Notes: generated by a model not told the origin, from the letters alone. Positions 1-16,500 are shown, numbered from the stretch's first letter. The stretch is DNA of 29,673 nt from Amphimedon queenslandica (GCF_000090795.2 NW_003546710.1:5060-34732); one strand, 5' to 3'. Numbers and translations are program-made.

Positions 1-1
1 C

Positions 2-556
2 GAGGGTCAAGGAACACTCATTAGTGCAATGACTGTCCTTGCTGAGAACAGTGAGAGCACATTGTCACAGAAAGTAGTGACACCTTCTATGCAGCGAGGG
101 GCTGTTTATCCTAACGATTTCATCGGGTTTACAACTAAAGGATTATATGGTGGAGATAGCAACAGTGACATAACTATTGCCACACTCCAGGAGCCATTGC
201 GTAAAGACTTTAAGTACAACTACATACAGGACATTGGAGACATCAAGGGATACGCTGATGCTAAAGTGATGGAGAGAGTGAGGAAGTTTGGAGCTGGATC
301 CGGCTACACTGAAGGCATAGTGTCTAGTGTAACTTTCAGTACACCTTATGGAAACATACCTGCATTTCCACTATGCACTCTCTCTGATCTACTGCTAATA
401 AACCCAATAGAGAAAGGTGACTTTGCAACATTTGGTGATGCTGGATCTTATATTGTGAACAATGATAACATGGTGGTTGGAATGCTACTTGGATTTGAAG
501 AAGGGTTTGCATATGCCATGCCAAGCAAAAACATACTTAAATTTTTACAATGTTGA
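2..556 (+). CDS. C-terminal fragment of a trypsin/chymotrypsin-fold protease-like protein, probably inactive (5' part outside window)
   Basis: The frame is open from base 2 to a TGA ending at 556, about 184 residues; the first Met in the window (base 29) is internal, because the upstream codons read EGQGTLISA in frame. The C-terminal half has the layout of a chymotrypsin-like beta barrel: SDITIATL resembles the segment around the active-site Asp, KFGAGSGYTEGIV resembles the strand seen in trypsin-like proteins (KxGxxTGxTxGxV), and FGDAGSYIVNNDNMVVGMLLG matches the GDSGSxVxxxxxxVGxLxG stretch. The nucleophile position of GDSG(G/S) is Ala here. The His of the triad would lie upstream of the window. 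Family placement rests on these motifs only; function is unknown and a non-proteolytic role is inferred. Confidence 0.6.
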   Translation, partial: EGQGTLISAMTVLAENSESTLSQKVVTPSMQRGAVYPNDFIGFTTKGLYGGDSNSDITIATLQEPLRKDFKYNYIQDIGDIKGYADAKVMERVRKFGAGSGYTEGIVSSVTFSTPYGNIPAFPLCTLSDLLLINPIEKGDFATFGDAGSYIVNNDNMVVGMLLGFEEGFAYAMPSKNILKFLQC

Positions 557-668
557 TCTGCCATTACTATAACAGCATATATACCCTTTTATCATTGCTA
601 ATAATTGTTATTTTTACAACTAAATCTATATCTTTGCTAACTCAAAACTGTTTCAATATAAATCCTGT
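557..668. other. Short AT-rich gap between two convergent transcripts
   Basis: No gene is visible. The stretch probably holds the 3' UTR of the protease-like gene on + and the 3' UTR of the small CAAX-box gene on -. No clear AATAAA was found on either strand here. Confidence 0.4.
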
Positions 669-944
669 TCATAAAATGAGACACGTTTTGGTTTGACCAG
701 ACAATGGAGCTGTTGTTTTATTTCCTCCTTCATCTTTCTTAGTCTCATTCTCCCCTTGATCTCCTCCAGTTGCCTCATCCGTAGAAGGAGTTTGAGCAGA
801 GTAAGACTGCTCCTCTGAACTGGGTGGCTCTGCATCTAAAAATAGAAGATAAAAATTAAAAAATAAAAATAAAACTGACTTACCAGTTAGTTGCTCTGAA
901 GACATTTCGTATGAATATGTAACAATTGAGTTCTGTTTGATCAT
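669..944 (-). CDS. Possible small acidic protein with C-terminal CAAX box (CLIL), two exons
   Basis: Exon 1 is 884-905 (or from 944 if the upstream ATG is used) and exon 2 is 669-835. The 48-bp intron has GTAAGT at its start and a T-rich tract ending TTTTTAG, and the phase is kept across it. The product is 62 residues (75 from the upstream ATG), hydrophilic, rich in Glu, Ser, Thr and Gly, and ends KTCLIL followed by TGA. CLIL fits a prenylation motif; Leu at the last position usually favours geranylgeranylation. It has no NPF or other G-gamma-subunit signature, so that family is not supported. It may be a genuine membrane-anchored small protein or a chance open frame. The strong splice signals and the CAAX end argue for a gene; lack of recognised homology keeps confidence modest. 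Confidence 0.4.
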   Translation of the reverse strand: MIKQNSIVTYSYEMSSEQLTGKSVLFLFFNFYLLFLDAEPPSSEEQSYSAQTPSTDEATGGDQGENETKKDEGGNKTTAPLSGQTKTCLIL

Positions 945-1246
945 GGGTAGTGGTTTGATCCTTTATTTATTGCTGCACAAAGTTAACTTATACTAGCTAC
1001 CGAACAGTGTCAGACTCACTACCATAAATAATTGACACATAATAGTACACAAAATACAATTGCTAGCTACACAATCAGCTACAAAAATGATTGTAAAATA
1101 AATATATATAATAAACTGAAATTATGATGATAACATGGGATGCATACTCAATACAATAATAATAATAATAACAAAGAATAAACAAAACATACAGTTAAAC
1201 AGGTATATCTATATAACGATATGGCTAGCTTAAAATAATGAGGCTA
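945..1246. other. AT-rich spacer holding the OGDH 3' end
   Basis: This lies downstream of the OGDH stop codon on the minus strand. Overlapping AATAAA signals are visible on minus near 962-971 (TTTATTTATT on plus), a plausible OGDH poly(A) site that ends just before the possible CAAX-box ORF. Otherwise it contains AAT and TA simple sequence and no supported gene. Confidence 0.5.
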
Positions 1247-7055
<5,809 letters not shown>

Positions 7056-7169
7056 AGCTCTAATAATGAAAGAGTGAAGGAGAGAGAGGTTGTGTGATGT
7101 TTTTCACCTGGTTCCTGCAAATTGTGGGCTCTAATTGGAAACTAACAACTATTATTAATAATAATTTTA

Positions 7170-7181
7170 TGCGCATGCGCA
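7170..7181. promoter_or_regulatory. NRF-1-type site, copy 1 (TGCGCATGCGCA)
   Basis: A perfect 12-bp palindrome matching the NRF-1 consensus YGCGCAYGCGCR. In animals, NRF-1 activates nuclear genes for mitochondrial proteins, which fits the adjacent OGDH gene. Confidence 0.75.
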
Positions 7182-7258
7182 GAAGAAACAGTTTTTGCAC
7201 GACGGTTCGACAACGGAGACGTGTTGGTCGACGGGCCCGCGCAACCGCGCGGTGTGAC

Positions 7259-7270
7259 TGCGCATGCGCA
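7259..7270. promoter_or_regulatory. NRF-1-type site, copy 2 (TGCGCATGCGCA)
   Basis: The same 12-bp palindrome as at 7170, with start positions 89 bp apart. Two exact copies in a window this AT-rich are unlikely by chance. Confidence 0.75.
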
Positions 7271-7430
7271 AGAGTTTGCTGAACCTCACACACAGCAAGG
7301 GAATAGGAAACGTGTGTTGCTGTCTCCGTCCAAGTCCTTCGCTTAACTGTCTCTCGCACTCACTTTCTCCTCCTCTCCTCTCTACGTGTGTCTAAAGGAT
7401 TAGCGACTGATCAGTTCTGTGGAAGAAGGG

Positions 7431-10400
7431 ATGACGGAAGTTCACACGAATGGCGAGACGAACGGTGAAACCTCGGTAGTTGAAGAGAGTGAGGAAATGG
7501 TGAGACACTGATTATATATAACATATTTTTTTATATTCATAAAGTCTAGTAGTAGATCTACTTATTTTATATCATTTCTAAAGCTTGTACAATAACCAGT
7601 GGGCAATAATTTGTCTCTCACCTCATTTCTCACTCTCTTTGCCTCAATTAGTTCCTATTAGCTCTGGAATCCATTTGTGCTGATTTGGTTGTAGAATGTA
7701 GAGCATGTACATATATGTACACATTAGCACCGTCCCATCCTTCCTTTCTTTATTTGTTATTGCCAGTGGTTTGTGTACATATGTTGTATCAATATCATTC
7801 AAAAAGGAACTCGTTATTTATTTTAATAACAATCAGTATATTAATTTATACAAGAGCTTTGCCTTTGGTATTTTTGAAATGCGTGCCAAGTGAAACATTT
7901 GTATGCAAGATGGAAGGGTTGGTATCAGTATAGTCAGTTTCAGTTGAGTTTGACCAGATGTTTTCATCATCAAAACGTCAAGTGTAACCCCACCCACACG
8001 TAGATACAATGGCTGAAAACTCAAGCATGCTCTTGTAATGTGTTTTTTCTATTTTGGTTACTGCTAACCCTGCAATTGACATGAAGAACCTTTGTGCTTC
8101 CTATTACCTCAAGAAAGAATCAAGATATCCAAGATTGCAAAGGAGTTTCTGAACGGTAAAAGTAATAATAAATAAAGAAGGCTTAGAGAGGCACAGCAGA
8201 CTAAGGGAGACTTCTTCCTGGAGTACAAAGTCTTTTACTTCAGTCATATCTTGGCCTGGAATGTTTCTTTTGTATAATTTAATAATATTTTAGGATAATA
8301 AAAACATGATTAGTGACAAATTTAATGAGATGTAAAAGATATTCACGATGCTAGACATCTTGAAACATCATGGCAGCTCCCTTTCATGTTGACCGGAAGA
8401 ACCTTTTACCTTCCAGAGACCTTAAAATTGGTATAGATTTTTGGAAGAACCCGTTTTACAACTATACCAAGTTTCAAGATGCTAGCATAAATTATAGAGA
8501 ATTTATAAGTGTGGGTCAGTGGTCAAACTCAACCGAAAACAACTATAGTACATAACTAGTTTTATTTTGACCTCTATATTACAATCATAGTCTAGCCACT
8601 CTCCCTCACAGTATGTCCTAGTCATCATTGTTACCTTTCCATAACAATGAAGTATTGATAATCCCACTATTTACTTTCTTATTTACTCCATCATGTATTA
8701 GTACATTCTTTCTTTTTAGGAGGAGATAATGGACACACAGTCAATCCCTGTTAAAGCAGAGATGACAAGTGATGGAGTAGAACCAATGAACATTAATAAT
8801 GATGTGCCTTATGATGATCAGTAAGTGTATGTCTGTCTCTCTTTGTCTCACATTATTGTCACACATATTGTACAGTATGTGTACACTTAAGTACACTATG
8901 CATCTCCTTGTAGTTCTCTGTCTGTATGTGATTGTTTTGGATTTTTATAACCTTTTTTAGGTCATAGGGTTTTCCCTACTAAATCCATTAGGGGGACGCA
9001 AGAGTTCCACTTTTTACATTTTTTTGTGTCTATAAATTTTTCAATTTTTCTATCACAGATTTTGTTAGGCTAAAGAACAAGTTCATTTACCTCTTTTTTT
9101 CTCTTTTTTTCCTCCCATGACAACTCTCACTCAATCGTGTGTGTTTGTGTGCGATATTGTGTTTTATCAATAGCAAGCTATTTGTTGGAGGGCTAACTTC
9201 AGACACCACAGAACGTAGGCCATCTTTTAAATAGTTTTTTTTTTAATCTCACTGTTTGTATGTATAATTATTTATGTCTTTCTCTGGCCTACTCTTCCCT
9301 TTTAATGGTTGAGATATTGCCAGTCAGTGGTTGCTTGCTATTATGATAATCTGCTTTCTATAATGTGATTAGAGCGAGAAAGGGCAGGGGGAAAGAATTA
9401 ACATTTCCCCGTGTTTTTTTTTTGTGGCATATTTTCCAAACTTTTGTGGCAATGGTTTTCCTTTTCCCAACTCTGCCCTCTCTCACTCTGTTTATTCATC
9501 CATAAACCACACACCATCCCCCACTCTCTCTTCTTTCTGTCCCTCCCTCTCTCTCTCTCTCTACTTCTCTAGAAACTCTACAAGAATACTTTGAAGAATA
9601 TGGCACGATTAGTGAGATTATTTTAAAAGTCGATCCAATTACGGGACGTTCACGGTATTCCCCCCACTTTATCACATACAGTTCTATTAGACTGATTCCT
9701 TTTTTTAGCGGTTTTGCTTTTCTATTGTTTAAAGAAAACGATGCAGTAGACAAAATACTAGAAGCATCTCCCCACACAATAGGAGATAAGGTTGTTGATA
9801 CCAAGAAGGCCATACCTCACGCTGTCCATCAGGTCAGTCAAGTTTGTAATTATTTTAGTGTTATTTTTATTATTGTTTATTGTTTCGTGTTAGCTTATTG
9901 TTTGTTTTTTTCTTTTTAAAATAGCAAATGAAGCAAAGGACTAAAAAGGTATTTGTCGGTGGCGTACCGACTGATATGCCTGAGCATACGATCAAGGAAC
10001 ACTTTGAAAAGTTTGGACCAGTAAGATGAAAAACAGAAAGAGAGTTAATACTTATGTCTGATCATTTTTGTTTCACTAGATAGAGGAGGTTGCCTTGGTA
10101 ACGGAGAAAGGAGCAGGCTCGAACAAAAAGAGACGTGGGTTTTGCTTTGTCACGTTCCTCAGTGAAGACACGGCAGAGAAAGCTTGCTGCAATTCGTTTC
10201 ACAAAATCAACGAATCCGATGTAAGTCTATTGTTTGATTTGGACTCGAGACTATGTTGTATAGTAGTCTGTACTGCATTGTGTATGTATGTGTGTAGTTA
10301 CTGACCAATAGTGTCTGTGGCTTATTGGCCTTGGTTTCATTTTGGCAGCCATAAATTAGTAGCATGTTTTGTACCTCAAGTGGTAATATTCTCATTAAAG

Positions 10401-11105
10401 TGCTTCCATTTCTCTGTAATAAAAAACACTTGGCATGCATAAATTTCTATGTTAATTACGAATACTTGAGTCTATTGTATCTGTCTGTGTAGGTTGAAGT
10501 GAAGAGAGCCACGCCCAGAGAACAAGACAAACGGATGTCACACGGCAATGCTGCACCTCCTTTTATGGGAAGAGGTGGGCGTGGTCACATCATGCACGCC
10601 CAAAGCGGACGAGGTGGACACTGGGCACCTTACGGCGGTCATGCCGGCTACTTCAACTATTTCCCACCTCCTCACTATGGTGGGTCGTACATGGGTGGAG
10701 CCTATGGGGCCTATGGTGGATATGGAGGGTACGGCGGTGGGTATGACCCATACACTGGGGGGAGGAGAGAGGAAGTAGGTGAGTAGAGTATGATACTAGT
10801 ACTGGACACTCTAGCTGCTGTTAACTGTAACACAGTTTGACAAAGCTGTAGATTTTTAATCAATACTCGAATAGTGCCATAGTTATCTCTCCCTCCTCTC
10901 TCTCTCTCTCTCTCTCTCTCCCCTCTCTCTCTCCCCCCCCCTCTCTCTTTCTCCCCCCCTCTCTCTCTCCCCCCCTCTCTCTTTCTCCCTCTCTCTCTCT
11001 CTCTCTCTAGCTTATAATTCTCGTTATGGTCCTATGAGATCCAATTACGCTCACAACAATCACTCACATCATGTTCATGGTCACCATCATCCCTATAGTC
11101 GCTGA
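7431..11105 (+). CDS. hnRNP D/AB-type RNA-binding protein, two RRMs and Gly/Tyr/His-rich tail (complete, 9 exons)
   Basis: Exons: 7431-7499, 8720-8820, 9174-9214, 9573-9654, 9709-9832, 9925-10020, 10080-10220, 10493-10778, 11011-11105. Their total of 1035 nt gives 344 aa, and all junctions are in phase with GT..AG. An acidic N-terminus (1-56) precedes RRM1 (about 58-135; RNP2 LFVGGL, RNP1 RGFAFLLF) and RRM2 (about 146-220; RNP2 VFVGGV, RNP1 RGFCFVTF). The segments DPITGRSRGFAFLLF, VDTKKA between the RRMs and KKRRGFCFVTF fit the hnRNP D / hnRNP AB / hnRNPDL group better than Musashi or DAZAP1. The tail has GRGGRG (RGG-like) motifs, GGYGGYGGGY repeats and a His-rich end, typical of low-complexity hnRNP tails that bind RNA and condense. 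Likely roles are nuclear RNA processing and mRNA stability. Which vertebrate paralogue is closest cannot be decided by eye. Confidence 0.93.
7500..8719 (+). other. First intron of the hnRNP gene (1.2 kb), no supported gene inside
   Basis: A canonical GTGAGA donor and TTTTTAG acceptor bound it. A 61-codon open frame at 8370-8555 begins MAAPFHVDRK but has no recognisable homology, splice support or repeat relation, and I do not call it. The rest is AT-rich sequence with no clear structure. Confidence 0.7.
8821..9572 (+). other. hnRNP introns 2 and 3 (8821-9173 and 9215-9572)
   Basis: Two introns of about 350 bp flank the 41-bp exon 9174-9214. They contain T-rich and CT-rich runs and no gene or clear repeat. 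Confidence 0.7.
10885..11010 (+). repeat. Pyrimidine tract (CT runs with blocks of C) ending at the last hnRNP acceptor
   Basis: About 120 bp of TCTC runs interrupted by blocks of 6-9 Cs leads into the acceptor TAG at 11008-11010, just before the last coding exon. It acts as an unusually long polypyrimidine tract and is otherwise simple sequence. Confidence 0.85.
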
Positions 11106-11383
11106 GAGAGAAGAGAAGAGAGAGACTCAATTATACCATCAAGTCGCTAAATTGCAACTGGTATTACTCCATCTCTTTCTCTCTTTCTTACTTATAATCA
11201 ATCATATGGAGTGTAGTTGCAACTCTTTTAATGATATTATTATTATTATTAATTATTATTACGGTATTATTATTATATTGATGCATTGAGATGAAAATTG
11301 AGAACAATAAGCATGTGTTTTTATTCTAGTCATAGGTTGCAGTCGTTTATTATTACCTGGTGGGTGTTTGTATTAATTTGGTA
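11106..11383 (+). other. 3' UTR and downstream flank of the hnRNP gene
   Basis: GA-rich then AT-rich sequence with ATT simple repeats near 11235-11275. No canonical AATAAA is obvious and no gene is seen. Confidence 0.5.
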
Positions 11384-11719
11384 ATAAGAACTAGGGGTGA
11401 GCCTATTATGCCAGCATAATTTTAGGAATAATAGGGGCTTCCTCATATGAGGAATAATACTGGAATAATTGGGTGGAACTAGGAATAATGGGTGGAGTTG
11501 AAGTTAATGGAATTGCAGAAGAATTTTTATTAATTTTGGCTAGTGCTTTTTGGAAGACCTATTTTGAAAACGCCACTGGAATGCAAAAATTGATTGCTTG
11601 AGAAAATTATTGAGAATAATAGGATAAAATGAAAAGAATAATGGGGGAAAATATTGAGAATTTCTAGAAAGAATAATAGGAAAATTTATGTGCATAATAG
11701 GCTCAGGCCTAATAGGAAC
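11384..11719. mobile_element. hAT-like MITE, 320 bp, with 8-bp target duplication
   Basis: The element spans 11392-11711. Its ends are inverted repeats: the left end TAGGGGTGAGCCTATTATGC and the right end (reverse complement) TAGGCCTGAGCCTATTATGC differ at two places and share an exact 14-bp core. It is flanked by ATAAGAAC (11384-11391) and ATAGGAAC (11712-11719), an 8-bp duplication with one mismatch. Terminal GGGGTG and 8-bp duplications are hallmarks of hAT elements. It encodes nothing. The interior repeats GAATAATAGG/GAATAATGGG many times and holds the 16-bp palindrome TTCCTCATATGAGGAA near 11440. It ends 60 bp before the BLOC1S2 start codon. Confidence 0.75.
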
Positions 11720-11771
11720 AGGATAGATATTAAAGTTTAGGGGCGTGGTTAAATTTCGTCCCGCCCTCAAA

Positions 11772-12980
11772 ATGGCTGCTGAGCCTGTTGTAGTACCTTC
11801 AACATTGGCGGCTTTGGCTGAAGAAGCAACCAAGAAGAATGACGAAAAGAAAGAAAAAACCAGAGAACTGACTCGTGACATGTTTGATAAAGTAGCTGAC
11901 TATGTCAACGGAGAGCTAGCTAGTAAGAACTGCCCGTGATTTGTTCCTTCATTATAACATTATATAAACTCATTTTCTTTAGTGACATGTGAAGAATATG
12001 ATTTATTACTGCGCCTCAACCAAGTCACTATTGCCAAATACAATGACATGACTACTATTGCTTCGGGATTGGCTGACGTGTCTCAACGCTTGAATGACAA
12101 GTGTAAGAAATTTAATGAATAATTAGTTTACACCAGACCTGGGGTCAGTTAGAATTTGAGGAGAATTCTCTATTTCAATTTCTATATATATAATTATATT
12201 ATATGTGTACATGTTCTGATGTTGATATTGTATACCTGGGTTTGAATTGATTCCAATCAAAATTAGATTTTTTTAATGAATTTTTAAAGTTGCTAAAAAA
12301 TCTGGCCCAAGACCATGGTATCGGGCAAAATTTTGTCAAAAATGGCTGTGAGAGATTTCTTTATTTTTATAATTTTTTCTAATACATATACATGTGCTTA
12401 TGTTGTGTAGAAAGTTTGAACGTATTCCGATCAAAAATGAATTTGTTATGAATTTTTTAAATTGCTCAAAAATTAGGCCAAAGTCCCTGTACTATAGTAC
12501 AGGTACTTTGGCTAAATTTCACGAAAAATGGTTAGGTAAGAATTCTTCATTTTTATAATTTTTCCTGATACAGATACATGTTCTTATGTTGTCTAGAAAG
12601 TTTGAACGCATTCCGATCAAAATTGAATTTTTTACGAATTTTTAAAGTTACTAAAAAATTGGGCCAAAGAAGAGAATTTTACATTTTAAATATTTTTTTG
12701 TAATCTACCCTACGTCTGGTTTATGCATTAGTTTTAAATACAAAATTCTTTTACTTTTTTCCTTTATTCTTTCATGCAGTTGTATCGTTGCAGCAATACT
12801 GTGATCAGATTGATCAGGTTGATACTAGAGTTGCTGAATTAGAGCAGACAGCATACAGACTAGACAGCTATGCCAAGCAATTAGGTTAGCCATTACTGAA
12901 TCAGATACACAATTAATATCTTTTGTTTTCTACTTTCCTTTTTTCTAGAGGCCAGATTTAAAGCTCTTGAAAGAAAATGA
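11772..12980 (+). CDS. BLOC1S2: BLOC-1 complex subunit 2 (complete, 4 exons)
   Basis: Exons 11772-11922, 11983-12102, 12780-12884 and 12949-12980 total 408 nt and 135 aa, all in phase. The start lies in AAAATGG. The N-terminus (1-30) is Ala/Lys/Glu-rich. The conserved core follows: RELTRDMFDKVADYVNGELA, then TCEEYDLLLRLNQVTIAKYNDM, and the C-terminal helical part QQYCDQIDQVDTRVAELEQTAYRLDSYAKQLEARFKALERK (given here as overlapping blocks QYCDQIDQVDTRVAELEQ and YRLDSYAKQLEARFKALE). These match BLOC1S2 along its length. The protein is a small coiled-coil subunit shared by BLOC-1 and BORC, which act in biogenesis and positioning of lysosome-related organelles. Intron 2 (12103-12779) holds copies of the dispersed 184-bp repeat. 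Confidence 0.95.
12140..12690 (+). repeat. Diverged 184-bp repeat copies in BLOC1S2 intron 2
   Basis: Copies aligned at ATTCC positions 12250, 12424 and 12610 (spacings 174 and 186) carry the same succession as the OGDH-intron array, including GATCAAAATTGAATTT, CCCTGTACTATAGTACAGG (12484-12502) and GATACATATACATGT. The orientation is the same as at 2680-3300. Confidence 0.8.
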
Positions 12981-13568
12981 TGAGGATTGGATGATGAAAC
13001 TTTGTCTTGTATCTTTCATCACTTTCCCTTTCTTTTGTGGTGTGTACTTTTGATTCTTTATTATTCAAATTATTACAATTATACAATTGTCCTAATTATT
13101 TGAAGTATTATAATTGTAAATTGAATATGTCTTTCAATGTACTGCAAAGTTGTTAGCTGCAAATAAGATATGACTGTGACTTGAGCTACACTATTAAGCT
13201 GGTAGTAGGTGGTGAAGGGGCGAGGTGAGACTAAGCTGGTAGCTATTATAAGGCTAAAATTCAAAATAGCTTGCCCTCCAAAGATTTGCATTAAAAATTA
13301 TACTTTTGTTCATTTCAAGGTGTTAACAAAGTTGCAATTATACAAATTGAGATGCTAATTGGTATCTATCAGGCCTGGTTTACACTTCAAGGTGCTAATT
13401 ATTATACAAATTGTAACTTTCTATGAAAAATTTAGAGTCCCAGACTTTGCGTGATATGGATGGCAGCATTTTGCCTGAAGCAGCAGCCATTACACTAAAA
13501 GAATAAAAATGAAAGATGATAATAATTATTAATTTTGTTTCTGATGATTATGATGAAATAAAAATGAC
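12981..13568. other. Tail-to-tail spacer between BLOC1S2 and the CARMA gene
   Basis: 3' UTRs of both genes lie here. AATAAA appears on plus near 13503 and 13556, and on minus near 13056-13061 (TTTATT on plus). A short imperfect direct repeat containing CAAGGTG, GCTAATT and ATACAAATTG occurs near 13317-13360 and 13388-13413. No gene is seen. Confidence 0.5.
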
Positions 13569-16500
13569 TCAGTCTTCTTCTTCCCATATGACCATATTCT
13601 GTTGACACGCTATTTCACTCTTAACTTGTTTGACAATGTTGTCCAACCCGCCACTAATCTCAATCTTGCCTACAAAAAGCACAAGAATTCAATGAAAACT
13701 AATAATATTTTATTCCTACCAGTAAAACAAGACGAGTATTCATCTTCTATCTGCTTTAAATCCTGAAGATACTTACTGACAGTCTCAGATGAGCATTTGT
13801 ATACTTGGAACCTACAGAAATGGAATCAAGTGCCACTTGTAGTGTTATTAGTAGTTACTTTACATTTTATTATTTTATTATTTTTACTATTATTTTATCA
13901 TTAATTTTTATTATTTATTATTTTAGTATTTAATAATGTCCTGGACACTTACTTGAAGGTGATTGTGCTGCTCTTCTTAGTGAATAACAATAAAGTGATG
14001 GGATTGATGGAGGAGAGGGCACGATTGTTCTTTAATTGTGTTGGCTCTACCATCAACACACAGTGTTGATCCTGACAATTATAATTATATAATAAATGAT
14101 CATCATCATCATTGGTATTATTATTATTATTATTGATTTTTTATTATTCTAATTATACTTATTTATTATAATTTATTATATTTATTACGACAATGGTAAC
14201 CATTATTATTATTACTTGGTCGGCAATTGATTTGATGTCAGATACTATGCAATAGCGGACATTCTCTCCAGTCCTCTTTAAGAGGATATGATCAGTGGCT
14301 CCTTCATTGTCTTTAAGCATTGTGAGTGAAGTGTGGGACTCTACATAAACACAGTCTCTCTCTCAATGCACTGAATTAGGGCATCACTTACTTATTGGAG
14401 GCAGAGAGAAGGCAGAGTCTTCCAGGAGAGCTTGTCTCACTTCATTCTCACACACTCCCATTATGATAACGGGCCTTGGGGAGTTGACTGTAGCAAAAAA
14501 TAAGGATGTACATGTATAATACTAAAAAGTGATTATTCCTATTTTATTGGCAAGATGAAGGCAAAAAACTGATAGCCAATATCATGAAAACAGGTTGACA
14601 ATGTACATGTAGTACAGGGTAATTGGCCAACTTTTGGTGCAACTTTTAAAATTCATAAAAAATTCAATTTTGATCGAAATCAGCTCAAACTTTCTACACA
14701 ATATAAGTACATGTATATGCATCAGAAAAAAATATAAAAATGCAGGATCCTCTCCTAGTCATTTTTGGCAAATTTCGGCCAATGACACTGTACTATAGTA
14801 CAGGGACTTTGGCCTAGTTTTTGAGCAACTTTAAAAATTCATTAAAAAATTCAATTTTGATCGAAACTAGCTCAAACTTTTTACACAACATAAGTACATG
14901 TATATGCATCAAAAAAATATATAAAAATGCAGGATTCTTGCCTAGTCATTTTTGGCAAATTTCGGCCAATGACACTGTACATAGTACAGGGACTTTGGCC
15001 TGGTTTTTAAGCAACTTTAAAAATTCATTAAAAATTCATTAAAAATTTAATTTTGATCGAAACTAGCTCAAACTTTCTACACAACATAAGTACATGTACA
15101 GTATATGCATCCAAAAAAATTATAAAAATAGAAAATTTTTTCTTTGACATTTTTGTCAAAATTTGGCCAGCAGGGACTTTGGCCCAATTTTTGAGCAACT
15201 TAAATTCGTTAAAAATCATATTTTGATTGGAATCTGCTCAAACTTTCTAAACAACATCAGGATGAAGACATTCATCCTAGATATTTTTGACAAAATACTC
15301 TGTACTAACAAGTCCACAGTATATACTTAAGCTAATCTTGGGGCCATTTTAAAATTTATAAAAACAACCCAATTATAGCTTAAACTTAAACTTTCTACAC
15401 AGCACGTATACAAGCCTTTTATAATGAAATATATACTAGCACTGTGGCTTCTTCCAATGTGTAGGGGGATACCCTATTATAGCTGTATATCCTCTTACCT
15501 CTTAACATCCTGACTGGCTGGAACATGTCGTAAGGTTCTTCGCTGGTCCCTGGTTTACGCAGAGACTGAAAACCCTCCGGCCCAGGGGTACTATTGAGTC
15601 TCCTGTTTTGTGAGAATCTCGATATAATGGGGAAGGTGGCTGTTGTGCCAGCTTGGACTTTCTGTGACCAGTTCTCCATTGTGCTCTCAATGCTTATGTA
15701 TCCTTCCTCTGTCTCCTTCCCATATGCGTCAATACGCTTCACTTTCCACATGTTTGGCATTGGTGGCATTGTGTCTATGACTCTCATCACTTCTCCTTCG
15801 TCAAATGTCAGCTCCTTGGGGGCCAGTGCTTTCTTGTGACTGTAGAGTGTCCTGCAAAAGAAAGAGAAATAAATAAATAATATAAGAATAATCATAAGAT
15901 TCTGTTATGGTTCTCTTACTTGACATAAAATGAGTCTCTATCTTGGAGTGATGATAGTTTCTTAAACCCTAAATAAAGCACACAACATTATAGAATAAAT
16001 TCTCTCTTTTTCTCTCTCTCAATAGCTCACCCTCTAGATTACTCTGGACCGTTATCATACACTGGTCTCCTTTGCTGGCATAAAACTCAATCGTTTTCAC
16101 AGCATCCGAATACGTCATGTGTTTCGCCGACTCACCTCCAATCTATTACAAAGAAGAAATGGATGAATACAAATGTACTTACTATAGTGACATGAGAGTC
16201 ACTGCTTGAGTGAACACAAAACCCACAAAAATGTTCACTAATTAGCTCGCAATTAGCTCATAATTAAGACATACCCATGCAATTAATTCATAATTACAAT
16301 TTACTCACTTTTAACACTTCGTCTCCAGTCTGCAGCCCACGACTGTCTTCCTTTACTGAATATATAAAGATACCCCGACCACGCCCACCAACTAACGAGA
16401 TACCGTCGCCCAGACGACCCCAGGGTATTATGACACGCCTGGTACTAATAGAAGGATATTATCATTAGCAGTGGGTCGGGCTTACTTCAGATCTGTGGTA

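Larger units (their letters stand above)
7056..7430. promoter_or_regulatory. Bidirectional promoter between OGDH (-) and the hnRNP gene (+)
   Basis: The two start codons face away from each other 375 bp apart. The centre (about 7165-7275) is far richer in GC and CpG than the flanks, and holds two NRF-1-type palindromes and the GC-rich stretch GGGCCCGCGCAACCGCGCGG. No TATA box is obvious. Both 5' UTRs must lie here. Shared control of both genes is inferred from the layout. Confidence 0.75.

Noticed and set aside
669..944. G-protein gamma subunit because of the CLIL end and small size
   Set aside because: It lacks the helical region and the NPF-like segment before the CAAX box that define gamma subunits.
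8370..8555. 61-codon ORF starting MAAPFHVDRK in the first hnRNP intron
   Set aside because: No recognisable motif, no splice or promoter evidence, and its length is unremarkable for a 1.2-kb intron.
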